Source: Glandiceps talaboti
Lineage: Eukaryota > Hemichordata > Enteropneusta > Spengelidae
Direction of reading: 5' to 3'
Assembly (NCBI RefSeq): GCF_964340395.1
Contig: NC_135559.1
Location: 22,679,121-22,743,120 of the forward strand
Length of the DNA stretch: 64,000 nt
This document shows, piece after piece, positions 13,881 through 29,400 of this stretch (position 1 is the first letter of the stretch; each line of letters begins with the position of its first letter). The notes under the pieces are model-generated. The model saw nothing but the letters and a program-made list of their open reading frames with translations, had not been told where the DNA came from and did not search any database. Both the position numbers and the translations under genes were made by a program.

Positions 13881-14429
13881 ATGTCTTTTCATGTTGTCTA
13901 AGTAAGTTTGGTTTATTAGAAGACTAATCCTATCTCAGACTTCAATTGGAAATTAGCTCCCATGGAAACAATAGAAAATAAAGTACATTTGTTTGCAGAA
14001 ACTGAGGAAGTAAATCTATATAACAAAAATTCTAAGCAGTGAATGTGAGTAAGGGGTAATAGATAGTTGATATACAATGTACAGTGTGATCAATATGTGT
14101 CAATGTATGTCTCTTTGTTCTCCTCAGTAAATAAAGTTTATTTATACCCCAAACTATGCCATTGTCAGCTTTGTGTGAGTGAATACACCAGACATATTGG
14201 TTATAAGAATCTACTTGCCACACTTCTAACATACAAATGCAGACATCAAACATGGTGATTTCTGCCATTTGAAAAGGTGAACTATTAAACTTCAGGCAAT
14301 GTCCATGTGTAAAACTGTAATACTGTTTCGTTGCCTTTTATTGATATACAGACATCCTTAAATGTAGATACAAGAATAGTCATTATCTTGAAAACAAATG
14401 TGATGACATACTGCTTTCTCTGCATTGTG
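13881..14429. other. Non-coding unique DNA
   Basis: No gene seen. Short open frames on both strands lack splice support. Confidence 0.5.
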
Positions 14430-14810
14430 TAGTCCCTTGAGAGCTTTGACAATGGCTTTAGTCTGTCAGTGTGTCCATCTGTCTGGCTGTCTGTGTCTGT
14501 GCATTCATGTTTCTGTAATACATACATACATCAGTTCTCAGGCGCGAGCGACTGTCGACAGTCTATTCTCAGACATACAGTATCCAATATCTTCCACACT
14601 CAGCACAAAGGTGAGATATCATTTTGTTTCATGACATATGCAAATATGACCATACAATGTATTTGTACTTAAAAATAAAAACATTATGCATAACTGAATA
14701 GCTATAATACAGAGACTCCATTCAAGTGTCTACCCGTATATTAACAGGTACAAACGTTTTATGTAATACATTGACTTTTGATCTTGAACCAAAATGCAAA
14801 TCTCTGATAT
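14430..14810 (+). mobile_element. Dispersed repeat family R1, copy 1
   Basis: Shares an ordered set of blocks with 24875-25240 and 58255-58590: a tctgtctg tract, a ctgtaata block, then a cagcacaaaggtga-like block and, in copies 1 and 2, a caagtgtctacc-like block. No coding capacity. It contains a false exon at 14542-14610 (see rejected items). Confidence 0.5.
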
Positions 14811-15860
<1,050 letters not shown>

Positions 15861-16351
15861 GTATGTTGGTAATTCCTATATTGCATGCTTAGATTCCTAG
15901 ATATTCAGATTACACAATCAGGAAAGAATTATTTATGTATAAAGTGATGGTACATGTGTACATCATACTAATTCATACTAATTCACTGTGTTGGCACTAT
16001 ATATTTGTATAAGACTAACCCTGTAATTACCATCATATCATATTTCTAAGAAGTACATTTATCATGTCATGTTATCCTAGAAATTGCTATTCAAGTTAAT
16101 GGTCACATGGTCTGGATTAATCCATTTGGTGAAGGGATAAAGAGCCATGTGTATAAAATGGGTTAAACTATTGAGATAGGGAAAATACTGTATCCTTGCT
16201 TGCCAAGGATGTTGCACTTTAATAGTGTTAAACCATTGGGTATAATTAGCCCTGTGGGTTATACCATTGACGTAAGGGTAAATAGGCTTGATATGTTTAC
16301 AAATCGGGTCCATTGAGGTACATGTAGGGTTACATAGTTTTGCATAGAAAG
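15861..16351. other. Non-coding unique DNA
   Basis: No gene seen between the R2 fragment and the 26-bp array. Confidence 0.5.
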
Positions 16352-17114
16352 GATATACTGTATATTAATTAGACAGTTATATACTGTATATTGATTAGAC
16401 AGTTATATACTGTATATTAATTAGACAGTTATATACTGTACATTGATTAGACAGTTATATACTGTATATTAATTAAACAGTTATATACTGTACATTAATT
16501 AAACAGTTATATATTGTACATTGATTAGACAGTTATATACTATATATTAATTAGACATTTATATACTGTATATTAATTAGACAGTTATATACTGTACATT
16601 GATTAGACAGTTATATACTGTACATTAATTAAACAGTTATAAACTGTACATTGATTAAACAGTTATATACTGTACATTGATTAGACAGTTATATACTGTA
16701 CATTAATTAAACAGTTATATATTGTACATTGATTAGACAGTTATATACTATATATTAATTAGACAGTTATATACTGTACATTAATTAAACAGTTATATAC
16801 TGTATATTAATTAGACAGTTATATATTGTACATTAATTAGACAGTTATATACTGTACATTAATTAAACAGTTATATACTGTACATTGATTAGACATTTAT
16901 ATACTGTATATTAATTAAACAGTTATATATTGTATATTAATTAGACAGTTATATATTGTATATTAATTAGACAGTTATATACTGTACATTGATTAGACAG
17001 TAATATACTGTACATTGATTAGACATTTATATACTGTACATTAATTAGACAGTTATATACTGTACATTAATTAAACAGTTATAAACTGTACATTGATTAA
17101 ACAGTTATATACTG
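16352..17114. repeat. 26-bp minisatellite, about 29 copies
   Basis: Unit includes cagttatatactgtatatta and then attaga. Sites alternate tatatt/tacatt, attaga/attaaa and ttaatt/ttgatt. The core acagttatatactgt is a near-palindrome, so the array could form many small hairpins. Confidence 0.95.
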
Positions 17115-17466
17115 GTACCAGACATTAATTACAGTTGTGTACTGGACATTGAAATCAGTTAATGTGTAGTTATGTAACAATGATATTAATTATATTGTTT
17201 GTACATAGATGTTTTAAATGTTGCAGTAGCTAACAATATATGATGTATTACATAACAATATGTATTCAACTATATGACATTGAAAAGTGCAACTGATGTG
17301 TTACAGTGTATTACAACTTCATTTCACATTTGTGTGTATCACAATTCTTTTGATAACAAGGCCACTGTTATTGTTGATAGTACATACTGAGCATGCTCAC
17401 AAATGACAGAGACAGGTTGTGAGTATACGTAAACTGTCAGTGTGAATAACACTGTTTGCATATTAA

Positions 17467-19804
17467 TTCATACTGGTAAGTCATCATCATCATTGATATG
17501 ATATCACACCATACTGGTAAATATTCTACATCATTGATATGATATCATAACATACTGGTAGATATTCTACATCATTGATATGATATCACAACATACTGGT
17601 AAATATTCTACATCATTGATATGATATCATAACATACTGGTAAATATTCTACATCATTGATATGATATCACAACATACTGGTAAATATTCTACATCATTG
17701 ATATGATATCACAACATACTGGTAAATATTCTACATCATTGATATGATATAACATACTGGTAAATATTTTACATCATTGTTATGATATCACAACATAATT
17801 GTAAATATTCAACATCATTGATATGATATCATAACATACTGGTAAATATTCTACATCATTGATATGATATCACACCATACTGGTAAATATTCTACATCAT
17901 TGATATGATATCATAACATAATTGTAAATATTCTACATCATTGATATGATATCACAACATACATGTACTGGTAAATATTCTACATCATTGATATGATATC
18001 ACACCATACTGGTAAATATTCTACGTCATTGATATGATATCACACCATACTGGTAAATATTCTACATCATTGATATGATATCATAACATACTGGTAAATA
18101 TTCTACATCATTGATATGATATCACAACATACTGGTAAATATTCTACATCATTGATATGATATCATAACATACTGGTAAATATTCTACATCATTGATATG
18201 ATATCACACCATACTGGTAAATATTCTACATCATTGATATGATATCATAACATACTGGTAAATATTCTACATCATTGATATGATATCATAACATACTGGT
18301 AAATATTCTACATCATTGATATGATATCACACCATACTGGTAAATATTCTACATCATTGATATGATATCATAACATACTGGTAAATATTCTACATCATTG
18401 ATATGATATCATAACATAATTGTAAATATTCTACATCATTGATATGATATCACACCATACTGGTAAATATTCTACATCATTGATATGATATCATAACATA
18501 ATTGTAAATATTCTACATCATTGATATGATACCACACCATACTGGTAAATATTCTACATCATTGATATGATATCACACCATACTGGTAAATATTCTACAT
18601 CATTGATATGATATCATAACATAATTGTAAATATTCTACATCATTGATATGATATAACATAATTGTAAATATTCTACATCATTGATATGATATCACAACA
18701 TAATTGTAAATATTCTACATCATTGATATGATATCACAACATACTGGTAAATATTCTACATCATTGATATGATATCATAACATACTGGTAAATATTCTAC
18801 ATCATTGATATGATATCATAACATAATTGTAAATATTCTACATCATTGATATGATATCACACCATACTGGTAAATATTCTACATCATTGATATGATATCA
18901 CAACATACTGGTAAATATTCTACATCATTGATATGATATCATAACATACTGGTAAATATTCTACATCATTGATATGATATCATAACATACTGGTAAATAT
19001 TCTACATCATTGATATGATATCACAACATAATTGTAAATATTCTACATCATTGATATGATATCACAACATACTGGTAAATATTCTACATCATTGATATGA
19101 TATCACAACATAATTGTAAATATTCTACATCATTGATATGATATCACAACATAATTGTAAATATTCTACATCATTGATATGATATCACAACATAATTGTA
19201 AATATTCTACATCATTGATATGATATCATAACATACTGGTAAATATTCTACGTCATTGATATGATATCACAACATACTGGTAAATATTCTACATCATTGA
19301 TATGATATCATAACATAATTGTAAATATTCTACATCATTGATATGATATCATAACATAATTGTAAATATTCTACATCATTGATATGATATCATAACATAC
19401 TGGTAAATATTCTACATCATTGATATGATATCACAACATACTGGTAAATATTCTACATCATTGATATGATACCACACCATACTGGTAAATATTCTACATC
19501 ATTGATATGATATCATAACATACTGGTAAATATTCTACATCATTGATATGATATCACAACATACTGGTAAATATTCTACGTCATTGATATGATATCACAA
19601 CATACTGGTAAATATTCTACGTCATTGATATGATATCACAACATACTGGTAAATATTCTACATCATTGATATGATATCATAACATACTGGTAAATATTCT
19701 ACATCATTGATATGATATCATAACATACTGGTAAATATTCTACATCATTGATATGATATCATAACATAATTGTAAATATTCTACATCATTGATATGATAT
19801 CACA
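17467..19804. repeat. 41-bp minisatellite, about 57 copies
   Basis: Unit includes catcattgatatgatatca followed by (taa/caa/cac) and catactggtaaatattcta. Two main variants occur at 'actggtaaa' versus 'aattgtaaa'. A few units carry 'cgtcattg' instead of 'catcattg'. Two units lack 4 bp after gatat (near 17747 and 18652). The array is very homogeneous, hence probably recent. Confidence 0.97.
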
Positions 19805-20033
19805 TTGTGGTATTTGGAGAGGTAGGTTTTCATAGTAAAGGCAATGGGCAGATATTCATTGTAAGTAGGAGGTACTGATTTATTGCATGCAAACATTGAC
19901 ACTGATATCAATGTTTAGGATTACATGGTAACATCGTCATTGAAAGAAGATACATCACTCTCAGATGAATTCTGATGAGTATCAAAGTTAGTATTACTAC
20001 GGTTTGATATGTTGTTCCCTTAGCCTAATCAGA

Positions 20034-20453
20034 CTTCTAAACCACTGTAAGATTGTCATGTTGTTCAGCCCTACTTCTAAACCACTGTAAGATACATTGT
20101 GTTGTTCAGTCCTATCAGACTTCTAATTTCCACTGTAAGATATGTTGTGTTGTTCAGTCCTATCAGACTTCTAAACCACTGTAAGATATGTTGTGTTGTT
20201 CAGTCCTATCAGACTTCTAAACCACTGTAAGATACGTTGTGTTGTTCAGTCCTATCAGACTTCTAAACCACTGTAAGATATGTTGTGTTGTTCAGTCCTA
20301 TCAGACTTCTAAACCACTGTAAGATATGTTGTGTTGTTCAGTCCTATCAGACTTCTAAACCACTGTAAGATATGTTGTGTTGTTCAGTCCTATCAGACTT
20401 CTAAAACACTGTAAGATATGTTGTGTTGTTCAGTCCTATCAGACTTCTAAACT
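20034..20453. repeat. 46-bp minisatellite, about 9 copies
   Basis: Unit includes actgtaagatatgttgtgtt and cagtcctatcagacttct. The first two copies are diverged and the central ones are nearly identical. Confidence 0.92.
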
Positions 20454-22510
20454 ACATAGTTAATACATGTAGTGTGGCACATTAGTGAAATATCTGACAG
20501 ACTACTTGGTTTGTTGTATGGTGGGTTCACATATTATTAGTTTATTGTATTTTCACTTTTAGGAAACTCTAACACCTCAATTACAATCACTGATATAAAC
20601 CAAGTATGTAAGGGTCCCAAAATTAACAAAGTGAGCGTAAAAGTGCTCAGTGCTCACTTTGTTGAAAACGGCAAAGTGTCAGTGTCGAACTGTGCATGGA
20701 AGTGATCAATGTTCAAACCAGTGAACATGTAACAGTACAAATTTATATAAAACAGGAGTACATATTTGTAGCTATAGTAGTAGAGAACATTCTGTGTTAG
20801 TATTGTATTGTATAGGAGACTCAGAGAGTAGCCATATCAAATAACTTACATGTACATGTATAATGTTAGTTTTAGAATCTCTGGATGAAACATCAAAATC
20901 TCGTTTAGACATTAGAATCATATTACTGTGTATATGTACAATGTACATCATAGTTTATTAGCATCGTCTACTCATATTTCATTGTCTGTCAATTTCACCA
21001 TCTTGATGAACTATTATAAAGTACTTGTGTTGGTTATCGACCTCTTAATACTTGACGTGTGTTGACCCATAGCACAATATATTGTGACCTTTAAATGACC
21101 ATGGCTATACAGACACAGTTGAGGGTTACACTGGGTCAAGAGGACTTGGCATTGTAGCCCTACCTTACAATCCATAGAGTTTGACAGGAAACAATGACTA
21201 ATGCTATAGATCGTCTTTCTGTTCTACATACATACATGTACATGTAGTTATTGTCAGTTAGTACAGAGTATGTTGACATTGTGTCATGTACATGTATGTG
21301 TGATGTCCTAAATGTACTGCTATGTTGGTGGTAATTTACATCTCAGGTAATTTTTTCTTATATTAGAGTTTTACTAACATTTTGGGTGATTACAAGTGTA
21401 CATTGTTCACTTACTGCATTTGCTACCATAATATACTAGACAGAAGACTCCACGTCTATATACATGTACTTACCATAGCTACAATGCATTTCCCGTGTGA
21501 TGTGACCTCTATTGTATGTTTGTACCTATTTACAAAAGTGATGACTTGGAACAAATTAATTCATGAGTCCCAAATTAACTTGTGACTTCTTTTAATAGAC
21601 TTTTTTAGTCAACAAATTTGTTGCAGTGTTTCTTCCATTATTTTCCTCAAATAACAGCTACATGTAATATGTAAAGTATTCCTTTTGTTCACTTACTGCA
21701 TTTGCTACCATATAGCTATAGGAAATGTACCATTATATATGAAAAGTCATAAAGCATACACTTTACAGATTATCATTTCAAATACACCTACATGTACAAT
21801 GTAGGCTAGAGACTTGATTGTTGGTTTTCAAACCTAGAAAATTATTTCCAATTTGTGTTACTGGATGACATCTAGATTTAAAGTAATAAGGAAAAGTAAT
21901 ATACTCCATTGTTAACCTTGTCCATGCAGTCACTTTATAGTAGTAAAATACACATGGTTATGCTATGGTATTGGTAAATTAAAAAAACTCTAAGAACTGT
22001 ATTACATTTGTATATGTAACCATTTGGTGTAGGGTCTATGATGTAACTAAGGAATAAAATCGTTCTGTTGTAACTGTTGACCTTATAGGCTTAGAATACT
22101 GTGATTTTGTGATACTGGTACATATATACATAGAGAGATAATGTTTTCAGTCTTTACAGTATCACATTAGTGCCTATACATTATAATCTATCTTAGGTAC
22201 TAATAACACTATCATGTTAGTGCCTACATATCCCCTAGTCTACTATATATAGGTACAACATAGACTGTATACAAGTATATACATTTAATGTACTAGTATC
22301 TGAAATCAAGTGAACAATGTCAGGACATTGATGTATTAATTATAATATAAAAGAAGTTATTAGAATAACAATTAATCAACAAACCATTAAGTAGCACTGT
22401 ATTGTTCATGTATTTTCAATCCAGCTTTACTGTGTATACCATATACCAATATATTTATGCTATACCAATGCTATACCAGTACTAGAATTCTTAATTTTGT
22501 TTGTTTTCAG
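20454..22510. other. Region upstream of the first recognised MCF2L-like exon
   Basis: Mostly unique AT-rich DNA with no splice-supported exon that I could identify. A transcription start for the gene at 22511 could lie here. It includes a perfect 12-bp inverted repeat at 20625-20663. Confidence 0.4.
20625..20663. repeat. Perfect 12-bp inverted repeat
   Basis: Arms aacaaagtgagc and gctcactttgtt flank a 15-base loop that itself contains agtgctcagt. Could be the tip of a short mobile element or a structured RNA; nothing else supports either. Confidence 0.6.
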
Positions 22511-22597
22511 ATGGCTTGATAATGGCCAATAATGAGGAAGTTATAAAAGTGTTGGATGTAGCCGAGTTATTACAAGCTAAAGTTGCATATATCACAG
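22511..22597 (+). CDS. mcf2l: MCF2L-like exon 1 (Sec14 domain start)
   Basis: The acceptor ttgttttcag precedes 22511 and the donor is cacag|gttggt at 22597 (phase 1). The frame is open from the acceptor, so it may continue from an upstream exon. ATG 22522 (gataATGG, A at -3, G at +4) is also a good start, giving MANNEEVIKVLDVAELLQAK. The segment corresponds to the N-terminal edge of the Sec14 domain in the DBS family. The 31-bp minisatellite begins at the donor itself. Confidence 0.8.
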
Positions 22598-23386
22598 GTT
22601 GGTAGAAATTTATAATTATTTATACTAGGTTGGTCACCAAGTTACATGAATGTATTTGTACTAGGCTGGTAGAAATTATTTGTACCAGGTTGATAGAAAT
22701 TTATAATAATTTGTACCAGGTTGATTTTTAGAAATTTATAATTATTTGTACCAGGTTGATAGAAATTTATAATAATTTGTACCAGGTTGATAGAAATTTA
22801 TAATAATTTGTACCAGGTTGATTTTTAGAAATTTATAATTATTTGTACCAGGTTGATAGAAATTTATAATAATTTGTACCAGGTTGATAGAAATTTATAA
22901 TAATTTGTACCAGGTTGATTTTTAGAAATTTATAATTATTTGTACCAGGTTGATAGAAATTTATAATAATTTGTACCAGGTTGATAGAAATTTATAATAA
23001 TTTGTACCAGGTTGATAGAAATTTATAATAATTTGTACCAGGTTGATAGAAATTTATAATAATTTGTACCAAGTTGATAGAAATTTATAATTAATACCAG
23101 GTTGATAGAAATTTATAATTATTTGTACCAGGTTGATAGAAATTTATAATTAATACCAGGTTGATAGAAATTTATAATTATTTGTACCAGGTTGATAGAA
23201 ATTTATAATTAATACCAGGTTGATAGAAATTTATAATTATTTGTACCAGGTTGATAGAAATTTATAATAATTAATACCAGGTTGGTAGAAATTTATAATA
23301 ATTTGTACCAGGTTGATAGAAATTTATAATTATTTGTACCAGGTTGATAGAAATTTATAATTATTTGTACCAGGTTGATAGAAATT
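22593..23386. repeat. 31-bp minisatellite that begins at the exon 1 donor
   Basis: Unit includes ccaggttgatagaaatttat and aataatttgta. The first unit is the splice donor itself (cacag|gttggtagaaattt), so later units repeat cag|gttgata, a donor-like word. Longer-period patterns appear: 'tgatttttag' variants at 22725-22930 and 'attaatacc' variants at 23085-23280. About 25 copies. Confidence 0.92.
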
Positions 23387-23562
23387 CAAAGCATAAAAGC
23401 ATAAATATAAAGTGAATATCAAATGATTCACAATGAAATACCTAACCCATATTTTTTCCAAGGAAAACTTACCATTAATACATATATATATATATTCCGA
23501 TATTTAGGAGTGTTGAGTTATTTCAGTCTTATAAGTAATTAAGATTATGTTTACGCACTTTA

Positions 23563-23935
23563 TGATTCAGGGTCAATCAATTATGATAGAAATTAGCACA
23601 ACTCTAGACCATAATATTATATTAGATTCAGGGTCAATCAATTATGATGGAAATTAGGTCAACTCTAGACCATAATATTATATTAGATTCAGGGTCAATC
23701 AATTATGATGGAAATTAGGTCAACTCTAGACCATAATATTATATTAGATTCAGGGTCAATCAATTCTGATGGAAATTAGCACAACTCTAGACCATAATAT
23801 TATATTAGATTCAGGGTCAATCAATTCTGGTGGAAATTAGGTCAACTCTAGACCATAATATTATATTAGATTCAGGGTCAATCAATTCTGATGGAGGTCA
23901 ATCATTTAATGATATAACTTAGGTCAACTCTGTAA
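23563..23935. repeat. 61-bp minisatellite, about 6 copies
   Basis: Unit includes gattcagggtcaatcaatta, then aactctagaccataatatta. The last copy is truncated and rearranged at 23890. Confidence 0.92.
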
Positions 23936-24874
23936 TATTACATTCTGAGTATTATATGTTTATTACATGATTTATCCTGTCAGCTTGGCATTCATGTCAC
24001 CAGTTTTCAATTATTTATTTAGTATAAACAGATTAGTTTTCAGCAGTTAGTAATTGCCATCCATTATGGATAGCTGCAATGTATACATGTGTAATACATA
24101 TAATTGATTTCAATCACTATTATGGTTTGATATTTAGAAACATACATTATGTTCCTAGATTATCACCAGTCCCTTTTGGAGAATTTCTTTGTTTCATAAC
24201 CTTTCTTTCAAATTTTGTAAAGGAAAATGTCCTCAAATTTTTTTCTATATTTCCTGGTTACAATAGTTTCCTAAGAATCATTTTTACTCTGTCAGGTTAT
24301 TATTTCATACAAAAGAACACAGTTGTGTTTTTTGTTTTGTTTTGTTTTTAAAAGTCTGTTGACTCGAGTTAGTGATATTCCCTCTAAGGCATACTACAGT
24401 AGTAGTACAGTCATTACTTTGAATAAACTTGTGTAATTTGTATACATTATTACATTATATATAAATATATATTTAATTTTAGTATTATAATAGCTGTCAG
24501 TAAATTTGTAATGAGAATACAGGTACAGGAGTCAGATCAATAATTTACTTTGACTCAAGTCATACAAGTACATAATTATACATATTAATATCTATCATCT
24601 TTCCTTGGCTATATGATTGTCATCAGTCACTTCACTATATTTAGTATTTATAACTATTACTAAACTATATTGTAGACATACTATGTTTTACTCAAACCAA
24701 GTAAAAAACCCCAAATGTGTGAATATTATTGTAAGTATATACAATACTTTACAACTATACTTTATTTAAGCTGTTGTAAAAAAGAAAACACATATCCTGT
24801 TTGTGATAATCTAACTTGTCTAAATTCATTATTAGTGTCCCCAACCCCCTAAAGTTGGAGGCTACTACAATCGG
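23936..24874. other. Intron 1 unique sequence
   Basis: AT-rich and non-coding. An open frame at 24079-24351 has no splice support. Confidence 0.5.
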
Positions 24875-25240
24875 CTCCGCCTGTCTCATGTCGATCCAAG
24901 CATCTGTGTGTGTGTCCGTGTATATGTGCATCTGTCTGTCTGTAATACGTTATTTCTTGAGCAGGAAGACATGCAATATCTGATTGATTTCAAACCTGAC
25001 ACAAAGCTGACATTATCATATGGGACATATGCACATCAATTTGTTTTTTGATATTTATTTGACCGCATGGCAGCCATATTTGTAGTTAAAAATCAATATT
25101 TACCGCATATCTCAAGAACTGTAGTACACAGACACTCAATTCAAGTGTCTAGCCCCATAATATCAAATGCAAGCTATCTTTGGTGACCTTGCCCCTTGAC
25201 CTTGACCTTCAGGGTCAATTATCAAAGTAAACAGCAATTC
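24875..25240 (+). mobile_element. R1 dispersed repeat, copy 2
   Basis: Contains the tctgtctgtctgtaata tract, cctgacacaaagctgaca, and caagtgtctagcc blocks shared with 14430-14810. It ends in stacked tgacctt words (25181-25215), resembling nuclear-receptor half-sites. No coding capacity. Confidence 0.5.
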
Positions 25241-25404
25241 CTGCCTATCACAGACACATTGTAGTATTTACACATCGCCAACTTCTTTTAAATCTTGCTT
25301 ACAAGTTATAGTGAAGAAAAGAACAATACACAATATTTTTGGTGTTCATGTAATAGATGCCATCACACTAACTTGTCTAAATTCATATTATCTTTGTCCT
25401 ATAG

Positions 25405-25519
25405 GTGGTCAGACTGAGGAAGGTTTTCCCATCATAACATTTCCAGAATGTCCAGTATTTAATACTATATCTAATGAAGAGTTTTTAAGATTAATGAAGT
25501 ATTTGACAACGATACCAAG
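25405..25519 (+). CDS. mcf2l: MCF2L-like exon 2 (Sec14 domain)
   Basis: The acceptor is cctatag before 25405 and the donor is ccaag|gtaagc. Encodes GGQTEEGFPIITFPECPVF and then a helix containing NEEFLRLMKYLTTIP, a clear Sec14-like strand-helix segment. Enters in phase 1 and leaves in phase 2. Confidence 0.92.
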
Positions 25520-25551
25520 GTAAGCATCATGTGATGTCACATCATTACGTT

Positions 25552-26448
25552 GTTTACATCATGAGTGTAAGTGTGGCATATCAGGAGTATTTACATCATG
25601 AGTACAAGTGTGGCATATCAGGGGTATTTACATCATGAGTGTAAGTGTTGCATATCGGGGTATTTACATCATGAGTACAAGTGTGGCATACCAGGGGTAT
25701 TTACATCATGAGTACAAGTGTGGCATATCAGGGGTATTTACATCATGAGTACAAGTGTGGCATATCAGGAGTATTTACATCATGAGTACAAGTGTGGCAT
25801 ATCGGGGGTATTTACATCATGAGTACAAGTGTGGCATATCAGGGGTATTTACATCATGAGTACAAGTGTGGCATATCAGGGGTATTTACATCATGAGTAC
25901 AAGTGTGGCATATCAGGGGTATTTACATCATGAGTGTAAGTGTGGCATATCAGGGGTATTTACATCATGAGTACAAGTGTGGCATACTAGGGGTATTTAC
26001 ATCATGAGTACAAGTGTGGCATATCAGGAGTATTTACATCATGAGTACAAGTGTGGCATATCAGGAGTATTTACATCATGAGTGTAAGTGTGGCATATCA
26101 GGGGTATTTACATCATGAGTACAAGTGTGGCATATCAGGAGTATTTACATCATGAGTACAAGTGTGGCATATCAGGAGTATTTACATCATGAGTGTAAGT
26201 GTGGCATATCAGGGGTATTTACATCATGAGTGTAAGTGTGGCATATCAGGGGTATTTACATCATGAGTGTAAGTGTGGCATATCAGGAGTATTTACATCA
26301 TAAGTGTAAGTGTGGCATATCAGGGGGTATTTACATCATGAGTGTAAGTGTGGCATATCAGGGGTATTTACATCATGAGTGTAAGTGTGGCATATCAGGG
26401 GTATTTACATCATGAGTGTAAGTGTGGCATATCAGGGGTATTTACATC
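25552..26448. repeat. 37-bp minisatellite, left part
   Basis: About 24 copies of a unit including ggcatatcaggggtatttac and atcatgag(tgta/taca)agtgt. It is the same array as 29895-32089, split by a LINE insertion. Units with tgta contain gtaagtgt, a strong donor-like word. Confidence 0.96.
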
Positions 26449-29400
26449 TGTCTGCAGAAAATGATCTTTTCATAGGTTGTATTTACATACCTCCAGAAAA
26501 TTCACATTATTATCAAAATGGTGACTTGTTTGAATATCTAGAAACAGATGTTATCAAATTATCTTCTCGTGGCAATATTATCCTCTTAGGAGACTTTAAT
26601 TCACGTATAGGTACAAGGCAAGACTTAATTAATGAGGAAAATAATCAACACTTACCATTGCCAAGTAATTACACAGAAGATAACTTTACTGTAAGAAATA
26701 GCATGGACTCTAATAGAAACAACTGCGTCAACAAATCAGGAAGAAAACTTATTCAAATGTGCATTGACTGTAATCTTCTAATTTTAAATGGCCGTACTAT
26801 TGGTGATTCCACGGGTAACTATACATATTTCTCACCCAGAGGCTGTAGTACAATTGATTTTGGTATTGTTTGCAAACCAATGTATGAATTAGTTCAATAT
26901 TTCAAAGTTCAAAATTTAACACATATCTCAGACCATTGTTCTATATCGATGTCAATAAGACTAAAAAATTCACCAAGTGCAATCCAGCATAAAACAAACA
27001 AATATCAACTTTCTCCTCTCCCATCAAAATACATCTGGGATGAACATGCTGAAACAAACTTTAAAGAATGTCTTCAATTTGAGACACACACCCAGCATAT
27101 ACAAACATTTCTTAATACAAAGTTTGACGATGCTGACTCAGCACAAAATGAATTTGAAAACCTTATCAACAAAGTCTGTGAGAATAGCCTCAGAAGATTC
27201 TCACCCAAATTAAATAAACACACTAAAAAGCCAAAAAGAAAAAAGAAAAAATGGTTTGATGGTGAATGCTGGCTCATAAGACGAGAATTTAAAAAACAAG
27301 CTAAATTAATCCAAAATGAACCAAATAATCCAATGATTAGAGAAATGTTCTTCAAAATAAAAAAATTACTAAAAAAAACAATCCAAACAAAGAAAAAAGA
27401 ATTTAAGATAAAACAACTAACTGAGATTGAAAACCACACAGGGGACACATCAGCATTTTGGAAAAAATTAAACAACTTGAACGATGACTCTTTCAATAAA
27501 ACAAGTAGTGATCTTATAGAACCCTGTGAGTGGTACAACTACTTCAAAAAATTACTAAATCTAAATAATTCTGAACCCCTTACAAATAATAATTCTGATG
27601 TAATAGATTTAGAACAAAGATTAAACCCAACATTAAAACATGATCTTGATAAACCAATATCAACCAATGAAATAAAACAAGCTGTTAAAAACTTAAAAAA
27701 CAATAAAGCTACAGCAGAAGACAAAATTTGCAATGAAATGATAAAATATGGACAATTTCAGTTAATAAAACCAATCCATAAATTATTTAATATTGTATAT
27801 AAATCTAACGTATTTCCAAAATCGTGGAATGCCAGCATTATTGTTCCGATCCACAAATCAGGACCCAAATCAATTCCATCTAACTACCGAGGAATTGCTA
27901 TATCTAGTTGCCTTGGCAAATTATTCACAAGTATATTGAATAACAGGCTAACTGAATACATAGAAAACAAAAACATTCTACCATCAGAACAGTTTGGTTT
28001 TAGAAAAAATTGTCGTACTACAGACAATCTATTTATTTTAAAAACAGTTATCAATAAATATTTATATCAAAATGAACAACAAAAAACAAAACAAAAGGAC
28101 AACAAAATTTATGCTTGTTTCATAGATATGAAAAAGGCATTTGATAGCGTCTCACATGATGGCCTCTTCCAAAAAATGCTTTCTAATAACATATTTGGTA
28201 ACATGTATAAAATGATTAAACATATATACAGAAATGCAACTTACAAAGTGAAAACCAAAAATGGTTTAACACAAGAATTTAAATCATCTGTAGGAGTCAA
28301 ACAAGGCTGTAACCTTAGCCCTACACTATTTAATATTTTCATTAGTGACCTACCAAGAATTTTTGATTCAAGTCATTGTGACGCACCAACTATCAATAAC
28401 AAGGCAATCAGTTGCCTACTTTACGCTGATGATATTGTCCTTCTGTCAAAATCGAAGCAAGGGTTACAACACTGCCTTGACAAATTATCAAAGTACACAC
28501 AGAAATGGAAACTCAAAGTTAACACTATGAAAACAAAAATCATGATATTCAATAAAAACAACAGACTGTTACAAAAAAGTGTTTTTTTCTTTGAGGGAGA
28601 AGAACTAGACATTGTAAAAAAATTCAACTACTTAGGTCTAATTATTTCTCCAAATGGAAAATCAAAAGAAGCAATGATGAATTTAAAAAACAAAGGGATC
28701 AAAGCATTATTTTCACTAAAGTCAAAGTTAGGCAATCTTAGAAATCTAAGTCCACAATTAATGCTAGATATATTTGATAAACTAATAAGACCAATAGTTG
28801 TATATGGGTGTGACATATGGAGTGATGAGTGCTGCAAAGATTCACCAATTGAAACTGTAAATGTTAACTTCTGTCGGTTTATACTAGGAGTATCAAAGAA
28901 AACCACTAAAATGGGGATTTATGGGGAACTTGGAAGATTTCCATTAGATATATTTGTGAAAAAACAAGCGATAAAATATCTCGTCCATGTAATGAATACA
29001 AAAAACAACATATTACGAGAAGCTTTCAGTTTCAACAAAGAAAAAAAGACAACCTGGTACAAATCCACAACTTTGTACCTACCTAATAGTGACATAAATC
29101 AATTACAAGTCAATGAAATCAGTAAAAAAATAAAAACACAGCAAATAATCAACATTGAACATCAGCAACAAGCAAGCTTCATCTCACAGTGGAAAAACAG
29201 CTTAAATAACAGAGAGGAAAATGGAAATAATAACTGCAAACTCAGAACATACAAACTCATTAAATTAGATTTTAAGCTTGAACCATATCTAGAAAAATTA
29301 AATAACCCAGAATTGCGATCAATAATCTGTAAATTCAGACTAAGTGACCACAAACTTGAAATTGAAAAGGGCCGTCATCACAAAATACCAGCTAAAAGCA

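Noticed and set aside
13130-13905. Frames of up to 238 codons
   Set aside because: 34-35 bp minisatellite translations in several frames.
14542-14610. Apparent 69-nt exon with acceptor ttctcag and donor aaag|gtgaga, 23 open codons
   Set aside because: The sequence aligns with dispersed repeat R1 at 24960-25000 and 58470-58530, including the acacaaag/cacaaacgtga part, so it is repeat DNA.
16352-19804. CRISPR-like look of regular repeats
   Set aside because: The arrays are head-to-tail tandem units without unique spacers, in an animal genome.
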